Shown here piece after piece: positions 50,028 to 57,511 of a stretch of DNA of 64,000 nt (positions within the stretch are counted from its first letter, which is position 1; every line of letters starts with the position of its first letter). The notes below the pieces were generated by a model, which saw only the letters and a program-made list of their open reading frames with translations, was not told the DNA's origin and made no database searches. The DNA comes from Microbacteriaceae bacterium (GTDB taxonomy: Bacteria > Actinomycetota > Actinomycetes > Actinomycetales > Microbacteriaceae): assembly GCA_004297935.1 (NCBI GenBank), contig SCRE01000020.1:124001-188000 (forward strand), given 5' to 3'. The position numbers and the translations under genes were made by a program.

Positions 50028-51065
50028 ATGTCCCCACTGAGTCCGCTTCGCATGCCGCCAGCCCCCATCCAGCACTTCTACCGCGGCGGCGATCGCCTCG
50101 CGGGGCTGCGCGGCGCCACGGTGACCAGTGACCACCAGCCTGAGGAATGGCTGGCCTCCACGACGCACAGGTTCGGCGAGTCCGCCACTGGCCTGTCGCG
50201 TACCGAGGATGGCACGCTGCTGCGCGATCTCGTGGCAGCCGACCCCTTGGGATGGGTGGGCGCATCGGATGCCGGGGCAGGCGACGTGGGAGTGCTAGTC
50301 AAGCTGCTGGACGCCCGGCAGCGACTTCCCGTGCACGTGCACCCGGACCGGCCGTTCGCGACCAGCCACCTCGGCTGCCCCTATGGCAAGACGGAGGCCT
50401 GGTTCGTGCTCGATGCTGAGCCGGGGTGCGCGTTTTACGTCGGGTGGCGGCATCCGGTCGATCGAGCGGAACTCGACCGTCGGCGCGACGCGCAGGACGG
50501 CCAGTGGATGCTCGAGAACATGAACCGCATCGAGGCACGGCCGGGCATGGGCGTCGTCGTACCGGCTGGCACTGTGCACGCCTTCGACGGCGGTATCTTC
50601 GTCGCGGAGGTGCAGGAGCCCACCGACTTCTCGATCCTGCTGGAGTGGTCGGTGACCACCTCCACGCGAGAAGAGTCCCATCTGGATCTGGGATTTGACG
50701 TCGCCATGCCGGCGGTCTCGACCGGGGCGTTCGGTGCGGGCCGTCTTGCGAAGATCATCACTCAAGCGGATGCTGCGGGCTCCGTCATCCAGTCGGTGCT
50801 GGCATCTGTCGCGGATCCTTTCTTCCGGCTGCGACAGGCCGCATCGACCCCGTCGACCGGCACGGACGTTGTCGAGGCTGGATTCGGCGTCGTCCTGGTC
50901 ACGGCGGGATCCGGGCGGCTGGTCGGCGCGGGCGAAGCCGTCTCGGTCGAGCGTGGCGAGGTGTATGCGGTGCCGTCCGGCTTCGGCGGCTGGCACGTTG
51001 AGGGGGATGCGGCGATCCTCGTCGCGAGCGCCTCCGTCGGCTGGCCTGCCGGAGTCACTCCGTGA
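50028..51065 (+). CDS. manA: Mannose-6-phosphate isomerase, class I
   Basis: A 345-residue zinc cupin that interconverts mannose-6-phosphate and fructose-6-phosphate. Zinc ligands are visible: His103 and His105 in PVHVHPD, Glu123 in GKTEAW and His184 in GTVHAF; the family start PEEWLAST is at 38-45. The C-terminal half is a second cupin ending in a short strand pair. The start ATG 50028 falls 7 nt after the -10 TATTAT, predicting a leaderless mRNA. It overlaps the FGGY kinase start by 4 bp. In this cluster it could act on a different hexose-6-phosphate than mannose. Confidence 0.88.
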   Translation: MSPLSPLRMPPAPIQHFYRGGDRLAGLRGATVTSDHQPEEWLASTTHRFGESATGLSRTEDGTLLRDLVAADPLGWVGASDAGAGDVGVLVKLLDARQRLPVHVHPDRPFATSHLGCPYGKTEAWFVLDAEPGCAFYVGWRHPVDRAELDRRRDAQDGQWMLENMNRIEARPGMGVVVPAGTVHAFDGGIFVAEVQEPTDFSILLEWSVTTSTREESHLDLGFDVAMPAVSTGAFGAGRLAKIITQADAAGSVIQSVLASVADPFFRLRQAASTPSTGTDVVEAGFGVVLVTAGSGRLVGAGEAVSVERGEVYAVPSGFGGWHVEGDAAILVASASVGWPAGVTP

Positions 51066-52468
51066 CGGACTATGTCGTCGGCATCGACGTCGGGTCGACG
51101 AGCGTCAAGGTGCTGGCCGCCGAGCTCGACGGCACGGGCATCGCCGTCGCAAGCCGACGCACCCCGTGGACGGATCTCGACGGCGGGTGCGCTGAGCTCC
51201 AGGCTTCCGCGCTCGTCGATCTCGTCTTCGCTCTCATCCGCGAACTCGACGCCGCTCTCGCTGCCCGCGGGCAATACCGGGTAGTCGCCGCCGCAACGTC
51301 GGGCATGGCAGAGGCTGGCGTCGTGCTCGATCCGGTTGGTGTGGCGAAAGCCCCGGTCATGGCTTGGTTCGACCCCCGCGGCGGCAACGAAATGGCTGCC
51401 ACTCCGCAGGAATTCCGGGCCGAGTTTCCCGGGCGCACCGGGCTACCGGTCGGGCCGATGGCATCGTTCTCAAAACTCCTGCACCTGCAAGCGCACGGCA
51501 TCGACCTGTCGGATGCCACCTTCCTGAACCTGCCCGAGTTCATTGCGCATGCGCTCGGCGCGCCTCGGGTTGCCGAGAGTTCGCTGGTTTCGCGCACCGG
51601 CTTGATCGACCAAGACACCGGCGAGCTGTGGGATGCCGCCGTCGATGTGCTCGGGCTGGAGTCGCGTATCCTCGGGGCGCGTGTCGACGCCGGCCGCAAG
51701 ATCGGCCGGATCACGACCGACCGAGTGCCGCGGCCCTTCCGCGGTGCGCAGCTCACCATCGCCGGCCACGACCACCTGGTCTCGGCTGCGGCCGCGGGTG
51801 CTACCCGTGGGCACCAGCTCTACGACTCGATCGGCACCGCCGAAGCGCTCGTGCAGTTGAGTGAGCAGCCCCTGAGCTTCGCCGCCCGCGAGCGCCTCGC
51901 CACGGCAGGAATCACCACCGGCCGCTATCCGCTGCCCGGCTTGCACGCCCTGCTCGCCGGCACCAAGGCCGGCCTGCTCATGCGGCGCACGTTGCAACTC
52001 GTCGGCATCACCGACGTCGAAGGCCGCGCACGAATTGACGACGCCGTGATGGCGTTGCCTGTGGCCGGGGCACTCGTGGAGGACGCCCTGCAGGTGCTTG
52101 GTGGGGAGAACCGGGACGGCGTGCTGCGTATCACGGCGCGCAGCGACAACCTGTCGCCGGCCGAGCTGCTCGGCGCGGTCCTGCGGCATGGCAACGATCT
52201 CTGTCGTGAACTCCTCGTCGTGATGCATCGCGAGATTCCGACACCGACTTCCACGGTGCTCACCGGTGGCTGGGCGTCGATGCGCAGCGTCGTACGTGCG
52301 CGGGCCCAGGTCCTCCCCGACATCCGCGTCGCCACGGTCGAAGAGGGCACCGCATTCGGCGCCGCCGCGTTCGCACTGTGGGCCTTCCGGGCGGATGCCG
52401 CCTTCCATGACGCCACTGAAGGCTTCCTCGCACACAGCCACGTCTCAGTGAACGATGAGGGCGCATGA
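51062..52468 (+). CDS. FGGY-family carbohydrate kinase, paralogue 1
   Basis: A 468-residue kinase with the phosphate-1 loop GIDVGSTSVKVLAAEL, AWFDPRGGNE, and the adenosine-site helix LTIAGHDHLVSAAAAG in place of the usual GAGDQ. The final motif is STVLTGGWASMRSVVRARAQ. The GHDHLV and GGWASM elements are shared with paralogue 2 (56099-57439), marking a distinct FGGY branch. It probably phosphorylates a ketohexose or polyol that the cluster imports. GTG start overlaps the manA stop (GTGA), and its own stop overlaps the PfkB start (ATGA), so the three are tightly coupled. Confidence 0.87.
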   Translation: MTDYVVGIDVGSTSVKVLAAELDGTGIAVASRRTPWTDLDGGCAELQASALVDLVFALIRELDAALAARGQYRVVAAATSGMAEAGVVLDPVGVAKAPVMAWFDPRGGNEMAATPQEFRAEFPGRTGLPVGPMASFSKLLHLQAHGIDLSDATFLNLPEFIAHALGAPRVAESSLVSRTGLIDQDTGELWDAAVDVLGLESRILGARVDAGRKIGRITTDRVPRPFRGAQLTIAGHDHLVSAAAAGATRGHQLYDSIGTAEALVQLSEQPLSFAARERLATAGITTGRYPLPGLHALLAGTKAGLLMRRTLQLVGITDVEGRARIDDAVMALPVAGALVEDALQVLGGENRDGVLRITARSDNLSPAELLGAVLRHGNDLCRELLVVMHREIPTPTSTVLTGGWASMRSVVRARAQVLPDIRVATVEEGTAFGAAAFALWAFRADAAFHDATEGFLAHSHVSVNDEGA

Positions 52469-53436
52469 GCGTCGTCACGGTCACTCCCGCCGGTGCAATC
52501 GACCTCACCTATCGTGTCGACACGCTCCAGCGTGGCGACTTTATTCGGTCGCACTCGTCGCTGCGCGAAATCAGCGGCAAGGGCGTGAACGTCGCCGTCG
52601 CGCTGTCCACGGGCGGGATGGATACTGCGGCGGTGGTCGCGCTTGGGTCAGAAGATGCGTCGCTGGCCGCGGCATCGCCGCACGCCGACGTACTGCGGCC
52701 GGTCTTCCTGCCGGGTCAGACGCGAATCAACACCCAGATCGTCGACGCCGAGGGATTGACGACCAAGGTCAATGGGCCGGTTCCGTCGATGACGGCGCAA
52801 CAGTGGCAGCGCGTCGTCGCTGCGACGGATGCCGAGATCGCCGCGATGAGTGCCACCTGGCTCGTCGTTGGCGGTTCACTGCCCGTCGTCGAACGCGAGA
52901 CCCCGGACATCCACAGCCTCGCGACCGCGGCATCCACCCGGGGGCTGCGGGTAGCGGTCGACACGAGTGGCGAGCCGTTGCGGCGGCTGGTCGCAAACCC
53001 TGCGGGCGTCGCCCTCATCAAGCCCAATGTTCACGAGCTGTCGGATGCACTCGGCGGCCTCACGTTGCGCACGCTCGGCGATGTGGTCGCGGCCGCTCGG
53101 ATGGTGATCGCCCGGGGCGTCGGCCTGCTTTTCGTGAGCATGGGTCCAGACGGTGCACTCGTCGTCGCGCATGACACCGTGGTACACGCGGTCGCCCACG
53201 CACCGCGGCTGGCGAGCACGGCCGGAGCGGGCGATGCTTCACTCGCGGGTTTCATCCTCGGCGCCGGGTCGGCGGCAGATCTCGACCTGGTCGCGGGCTG
53301 CACGATGGCGGCGCGTTTCGGCACGCTGGCAGTCAGCCAGGAGGCGACGCTCGTCACGTCGCTCGACGACCTTCCGGATGCCGTCACCACGGTCGATCCC
53401 GACCCAATGTGGGCACTCGCCGAGCCCGCTGGCTGA
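52465..53436 (+). CDS. PfkB-family carbohydrate kinase (1-phosphofructokinase/tagatose-6-P kinase type)
   Basis: A 323-residue ribokinase-fold kinase. It begins VTVTPAGAIDLTYRVDTLQR, has the sugar-binding GKGVNVAVALSTGG near residues 36-49 as in FruK/LacC, KPNVHELSDALGG around 190, and the catalytic STAGAGDAS with the Asp base near 254. Members of this group phosphorylate hexose-6-P or hexose-1-P to a bisphosphate, the substrate of a class I aldolase. Both required aldolase candidates are in the same regulon. It follows the FGGY kinase with a 4-bp overlap and is followed after 28 bp by the P-loop kinase. Confidence 0.9.
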   Translation: MSVVTVTPAGAIDLTYRVDTLQRGDFIRSHSSLREISGKGVNVAVALSTGGMDTAAVVALGSEDASLAAASPHADVLRPVFLPGQTRINTQIVDAEGLTTKVNGPVPSMTAQQWQRVVAATDAEIAAMSATWLVVGGSLPVVERETPDIHSLATAASTRGLRVAVDTSGEPLRRLVANPAGVALIKPNVHELSDALGGLTLRTLGDVVAAARMVIARGVGLLFVSMGPDGALVVAHDTVVHAVAHAPRLASTAGAGDASLAGFILGAGSAADLDLVAGCTMAARFGTLAVSQEATLVTSLDDLPDAVTTVDPDPMWALAEPAG

Positions 53437-53464
53437 GCGATCGACCCGAGCAAGGAGCATCATG

Positions 53465-54124
53465 ATGAGATCTGCGTCGCCGGTTGAACGGCCCCCCTTG
53501 GTAAGTGAAGACGTGGGGCAGCTGGTGGAGCGCGCTCGCGCTCTGGCCCGTTCGGGCGGGCGACGCATCCTGGGCATCGCAGGTGCACCGGGCGCCGGTA
53601 AGTCGACGCTGTGCGCGGAGCTGGTCGAGCAACTGGGCGACGAGGCTTGTCTGGTCGGAATGGGCGGCTTTCATCTGGACAACGAAGAGCTCGTTCGACT
53701 CGGCCGTCGCCAGCACAAGGGCGCCCCAGATACGTTCGACGTCGGAGGATACGTGGCCCTTCTGGACCGGCTCAGGCACCAGACCGACGGCACCGTCTAT
53801 GCGCCGCGGTTCGACCGCGCGTCGGAGATGTCGATTGGCAGCGCCGTGCCGATGGTCATCGGCACGGCGCTGATCATCACGGAGGGCAACTACCTGCTGC
53901 TGGGGCACGGCGGATGGGAGCACGTCGCCGCGATACTGGACGAATCCTGGTATCTCGAGATCCCTGCCGGCACTCGGGCAGCTCGACTGGTCAGTCGTCG
54001 TCGGATGCACGGCGAAAGCATCGACGCGGCAACTGCATGGGTGCACGACGTGGATGAGGTCAACGCCGCAACGGTGGAGCCCACGAGGAACCGCGCGGAC
54101 CTGATCGTGACCGTGATTGGCTGA
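53465..54124 (+). CDS. FrcK/uridine-kinase-like P-loop kinase
   Basis: A 219-residue phosphoribulokinase/uridine kinase family protein. Walker A is GIAGAPGAGKSTLCAEL (around residues 38-54), followed by GMGGFHLDNEELVRLGR and, at the Walker B side, ALIITEGNYLLLG. This pattern is the one found in putative fructose-transport-associated kinases such as FrcK, whose true substrate is not proven. ATG 53465 lies 7 nt after GGAG; a second ATG one codon higher is also in frame. It is the last gene of the four-gene manA arm and converges with lacI. Confidence 0.83.
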   Translation: MRSASPVERPPLVSEDVGQLVERARALARSGGRRILGIAGAPGAGKSTLCAELVEQLGDEACLVGMGGFHLDNEELVRLGRRQHKGAPDTFDVGGYVALLDRLRHQTDGTVYAPRFDRASEMSIGSAVPMVIGTALIITEGNYLLLGHGGWEHVAAILDESWYLEIPAGTRAARLVSRRRMHGESIDAATAWVHDVDEVNAATVEPTRNRADLIVTVIG

Positions 54125-54156
54125 GGCCGGGCAACCATGGCCGACTCACGGCCGAC

Positions 54157-55128
54157 TCAGGCCGATTCGCGCTCGACAAGGGCCACATCGAGCACGGTGT
54201 GCAGCGGGTAGCCGGCGGCGGGAGACTCCAGCCGATCATAGATGCGCTGAGCGGCGAGCCTACCCATGCGCGCCGGATTCTGGTCCATGATCGTCAGCGC
54301 CGGCGTCAGCAGGTCCGCCATCGGGAAATCACCGAAACCGATGACCGCTAGCGGGCTACCGCGCAGCGCCGCGGTGAGGGGCATCGACGTGCGCGCGTTG
54401 CCCGAGAAAATAGCCGTCGGCGGGTTGGCCAACGCCGTCAGCCTCGCAACGGCGGTGGCAGCAGCACGCCGCTCAGTAATGTGCTCCATGACGAGCTTCG
54501 AGTCGTATGGGATGCCATGCTCGGCGAGGGCTTGCCGGTAACCTTCACGCCGATCTGCCTCAGTAACCAACAGCGGATCGCGACCAAGGTAGGCGATGCG
54601 GCGGTGGCCCCTCGCAATGAGGTACGACGTGGCGGTGAAGCCACCACCGCGATCGTCGTCGGTAAAGGAATCTGCCACGAGGTTCTGCGGCCCGCGGTCG
54701 ACGAACACGATCGGCGTGTGCTCCTGCCAGCGCCGAAGCCAACCGTGGTCCCTGCTCACTGGCGCGAGGATCAGGCCGGTCAGCTGTCGACCAAGAAGCC
54801 GCTCGACGATACCTTGCTCGGTATCGGGATCTTCGCCGAGGCTGGTCACGAGAGTCGACATGCCATACGTGGATGCCACCTCATCGATCGCACGGGCAAT
54901 CGCGGCGAAGAACGGGTCGACAACGTCTGGAACCGCGACACCGAGGGCCGCTGTGCGTCCTGAGCGGAAAGTGGTTGCCAGAGCGTTGGGAACGTAGTTG
55001 AGCTCCCGCATCGCCTGCTCAACGAGCCCACGCTTCTCCGGCAGCACGTGCGGGTCGTTGTTGAACACACGCGACACGGTCTTCAGACTCACGCCCGCGC
55101 GCGCCGCGACATCGCGCATTGTAGTCAT
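54157..55128 (-). CDS. LacI-family transcriptional repressor of the hexitol/ketose regulon
   Basis: A 323-residue repressor: N-terminal DNA-binding MRDVAARAGVSLKTVSRVFN (from residue 4), hinge, then a sugar-sensing domain (LGVAVPDVVDPFFAAIARAI, with phosphosugar/sugar contacts in FVDRGP and VIGFGDFPMADL). ATG 55128 has GAGGAGGGG just upstream; an ATG three codons further in is also possible. It lies in the middle of the cluster and its own promoter carries a degenerate copy of the TGACACCGGTGTCA palindrome, so autoregulation is expected. The three perfect copies lie at the divergent promoters of the neighbouring operons. Confidence 0.92.
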   Translation of the reverse strand: MTTMRDVAARAGVSLKTVSRVFNNDPHVLPEKRGLVEQAMRELNYVPNALATTFRSGRTAALGVAVPDVVDPFFAAIARAIDEVASTYGMSTLVTSLGEDPDTEQGIVERLLGRQLTGLILAPVSRDHGWLRRWQEHTPIVFVDRGPQNLVADSFTDDDRGGGFTATSYLIARGHRRIAYLGRDPLLVTEADRREGYRQALAEHGIPYDSKLVMEHITERRAAATAVARLTALANPPTAIFSGNARTSMPLTAALRGSPLAVIGFGDFPMADLLTPALTIMDQNPARMGRLAAQRIYDRLESPAAGYPLHTVLDVALVERESA

Positions 55129-55156
55129 AGTCCCCTCCTCAAGTGCAGATCTCAAG

Positions 55157-55170
55157 TGACACCGACGTCA
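55157..55170. promoter_or_regulatory. LacI operator 4 (degenerate), at the lacI promoter
   Basis: TGACACCGACGTCA matches the perfect palindrome at 12 of 14 positions. On the minus strand it overlaps the -35-like TTGACG (55171-55166) and lies 29 bp above the lacI start codon, which fits weaker, autogenous control. Confidence 0.7.
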
Positions 55171-55220
55171 ATCGCGCCCTCGCCAGGGTATCGGGTGCGC
55201 AACCGCCCGCTCGCCGCGCG

Positions 55221-56102
55221 TCAGAGCCCGTCCACCGCCGCCTGCAGCTCGTGCAGGCGCGGCAGCGCCCGGCCGGTGAGCAACTCCTTACGACGGATCG
55301 GATCGAACGACAACGCATCCTTCCACAGGGAGCGGCCGGCCATCGCGCCTGACGCGCCGCTCGCCATCGCGACGCGCACCTGGCCGACGAAGGTCTCGTG
55401 ATCGACGCCGGCCGACAGAACCGCCCACGGGAGCCCCGCCGCAGCATCCGCCACGGCACGGCATCCCTCAGCAGAGCCCGGAAACTGGAGCTTCAACACC
55501 TTCGAGCCGTGCTTTACGGCGAGGCGCGCCCCGTCTGCGACGAGGTCGGCAAACTTCGCCTGATATTCGTCCTCACTCTCATCCTCCAGGCGGTAGGTGA
55601 GCAGTTCCACGATCAACAGCACGCCCTCACGCTCGCAGTCGGCGATGGCGGTGTCCAGGTCGCGCAGCAGGCGGGCATCGTCCTGCTGCAGGTCGGGACG
55701 CGTGTAGTAGAGCATCTTGGCGGCATCGCCGCCGAAGTCACGCACCTGCCGGGCGGTGATGCCGGGCACGAAGTTCGTGTATTTCAGGCCACCCGCAACG
55801 TCGGCGCCTGAGGAGTCCATTCCCACGACGAGCGCGGTGTCGCGGGTGAGCACGCGATCATCGACGACGCCGGGGAGCGCCACCTCGGGGTCGAGCAGAA
55901 TCGCTGGGGCGTGATTGGCCAGGTGCCGAACCAGGTCGGCCTTGATGACGGCGAGTTCGACGGCGGTGATGCCCTTTTCCGGCACATCCTGCACGACGGC
56001 CTTCATGCTGTTGCGTTGGTCGGCGGCGATGACGAACATGTTGCCGCGGTCTGTGGAGATCCGCTGCATGGCGCGGCGTTCGATCGTGGTGAGGTCGTTC
56101 AT
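55221..56102 (-). CDS. LacD/YihT-family class I aldolase
   Basis: A 293-residue aldolase. Its pattern follows tagatose-1,6-bisphosphate aldolase LacD and sulfofructose-1-phosphate aldolase YihT: FVIAADQRNSMK near the N terminus, GGDAAKMLYYTRPD, the Schiff-base Lys204 in SKVLKLQFPG and the C-terminal VLSAGVDHETF...AGRSLWKDAL phosphate loop. These enzymes cleave ketohexose (bis)phosphates to dihydroxyacetone phosphate and an aldehyde phosphate. The start ATG overlaps the FGGY paralogue-2 stop (ATGA). It is probably the cleavage step for the bisphosphate made by the FGGY and PfkB kinases; which ketose isomer is used cannot be read directly. Confidence 0.88.
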   Translation of the reverse strand: MNDLTTIERRAMQRISTDRGNMFVIAADQRNSMKAVVQDVPEKGITAVELAVIKADLVRHLANHAPAILLDPEVALPGVVDDRVLTRDTALVVGMDSSGADVAGGLKYTNFVPGITARQVRDFGGDAAKMLYYTRPDLQQDDARLLRDLDTAIADCEREGVLLIVELLTYRLEDESEDEYQAKFADLVADGARLAVKHGSKVLKLQFPGSAEGCRAVADAAAGLPWAVLSAGVDHETFVGQVRVAMASGASGAMAGRSLWKDALSFDPIRRKELLTGRALPRLHELQAAVDGL

Positions 56103-57439
56103 GGGCTGCTCCTTAGCAGGGTACGGGCGAGCAGCGCGGCACCGTGGGCGGTGTCCTGCTCGCGTGATGAGACCGTGAGGTCGGGAAGCACGCGGCTGCG
56201 TGCACGCCGGACACTGGACATGCTCGCCCAGCCGCCGGTGAGAATGGTTGTGGTGGCCGGTGGCAGCTCACGTTCGATGGCGTTCAGAAGCATGCGGATC
56301 TCGTCGTTGCTGTGCCGCAGCACCGCCCCGAAGAGCTCCGCCGGGCTCACGCCGTCGCTGCGGATCTCGAGCTGCAGCACGCCGTCGTCGTTGCGTGCAC
56401 CGGATGCCACGAGGGCGCCGTCGGGCAGCGTCCCTTCGAAGGGCAGTTCGGACACCTCGGCGTCGAGCCGATCGCGCCCCGCCCTGTCGCTGATCCCGGC
56501 AAGTTGCAGGGCCCGCCGTAGCAGCAAGCCGCTCTTGACACCGGCGACGATGACGTGCCGTCCGGGGACGATGTGCCGCACCTCGTTGATGAGATTGCCT
56601 GCTAGGCGGCCGCGGGCTGCGGGCGACAGCGGCCGGTCCGTGACACGCAGGATCACCTCGGCAGTCCCCATCGACACGTGATAACGACCTGGTTGCAGCG
56701 AACCCATCGCCTCGGCCGCGACGAGATGGTCGTGGCCGGCGACGGTGAGCGCCGCGCCAGCGAAGGGGCCGGAACGAACAGCGGATGCCGTCCCCCAGGA
56801 CGATCCTGCCCCGCGCAATGGCGGGATGAATTCCGGCCCGACGCCGAGCTCGGCTAATGCGAGCGACCAGGGCTCTCCGGTGTTCTGGTCGAGCAAACCG
56901 GTACGGGACGCCAGCGAGTATTCGGCGGCGACGTCGCCGCCGAGATGCGCAGCTGCGAACTCGGGAATGCCCAGCCAGCGGAAGTCCTCGAGCGGAATAC
57001 CGCGCCGCCGCTCGTAGGCCAACTTGGCCAGCGACACTTGCGCGCCGAGCGGCAGGCCGGTGCGCCCAGCGAACTCAGCGCGCAGTTCGGGGGAAAACGA
57101 TGCAGCTTCGGAGGCACCGCGCGGATCGAACCACGCGAACGCGGGCGCGGCCACAGTCAGACCGTCAGCGACGAGGAATCCCGTTTCCCCCATACCGGCG
57201 ATCCCGATCGCTCCAACGACGATGCCGGCGGGTAGCGCGGCACCGGTTGCAGCGACCAGGTCGTCGATGGTAGCGCGCAGGGTCAAGGCATCCAATTCGG
57301 TGGTCCCGCCTCGTCCGGTGCGCCACGGGGTCGGCACCTGCTCGCACGCGATCTGGTTGCCGGTTACATCGGATACCAGCATCTTCAATGACGTGCTGCC
57401 AAGGTCGATGCCAGCGGTGAGCGGTGACCGTACGGGCAT
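56099..57439 (-). CDS. FGGY-family carbohydrate kinase, paralogue 2
   Basis: A 446-residue kinase closely related to paralogue 1 (51062-52468): GIDLGSTSLKMLVSD, AWFDPRGASEAAS, LTVAGHDHLVAAEAMG, SMGTAEVIL and TTILTGGWASMSSVRRARSR appear in the same order. The two differ in the loops that shape the sugar pocket, for example ASRTGLLDQNTGEPWS versus VSRTGLIDQDTGELWD, which are still alike, so the substrates are probably related. ATG 57439 is preceded by GAGGAA and operator 2 lies 32 bp upstream. Together with the LacD-type aldolase it forms the minus arm of operator 2. Confidence 0.88.
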   Translation of the reverse strand: MPVRSPLTAGIDLGSTSLKMLVSDVTGNQIACEQVPTPWRTGRGGTTELDALTLRATIDDLVAATGAALPAGIVVGAIGIAGMGETGFLVADGLTVAAPAFAWFDPRGASEAASFSPELRAEFAGRTGLPLGAQVSLAKLAYERRRGIPLEDFRWLGIPEFAAAHLGGDVAAEYSLASRTGLLDQNTGEPWSLALAELGVGPEFIPPLRGAGSSWGTASAVRSGPFAGAALTVAGHDHLVAAEAMGSLQPGRYHVSMGTAEVILRVTDRPLSPAARGRLAGNLINEVRHIVPGRHVIVAGVKSGLLLRRALQLAGISDRAGRDRLDAEVSELPFEGTLPDGALVASGARNDDGVLQLEIRSDGVSPAELFGAVLRHSNDEIRMLLNAIERELPPATTTILTGGWASMSSVRRARSRVLPDLTVSSREQDTAHGAALLARTLLRSSP

Positions 57440-57470
57440 GGAACGCTTCCTCTCATCGCAGGTATCCAGA

Positions 57471-57492
57471 TTCATGACACCGGTGTCATGAA
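57471..57492. promoter_or_regulatory. LacI operator 2: 22-bp perfect palindrome
   Basis: The core TGACACCGGTGTCA (57475-57488) is extended on both sides by TTCA/TGAA to a perfect 22-bp palindrome, the longest of the four sites and likely the strongest. It lies between the divergent FGGY paralogue 2 and the kinase-phosphatase fusion gene. For the latter, a -10 TATAGT (57499-57504) follows immediately. Confidence 0.88.
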
Positions 57493-57511
57493 TTCCTCTA
57501 TAGTGGTTCCT

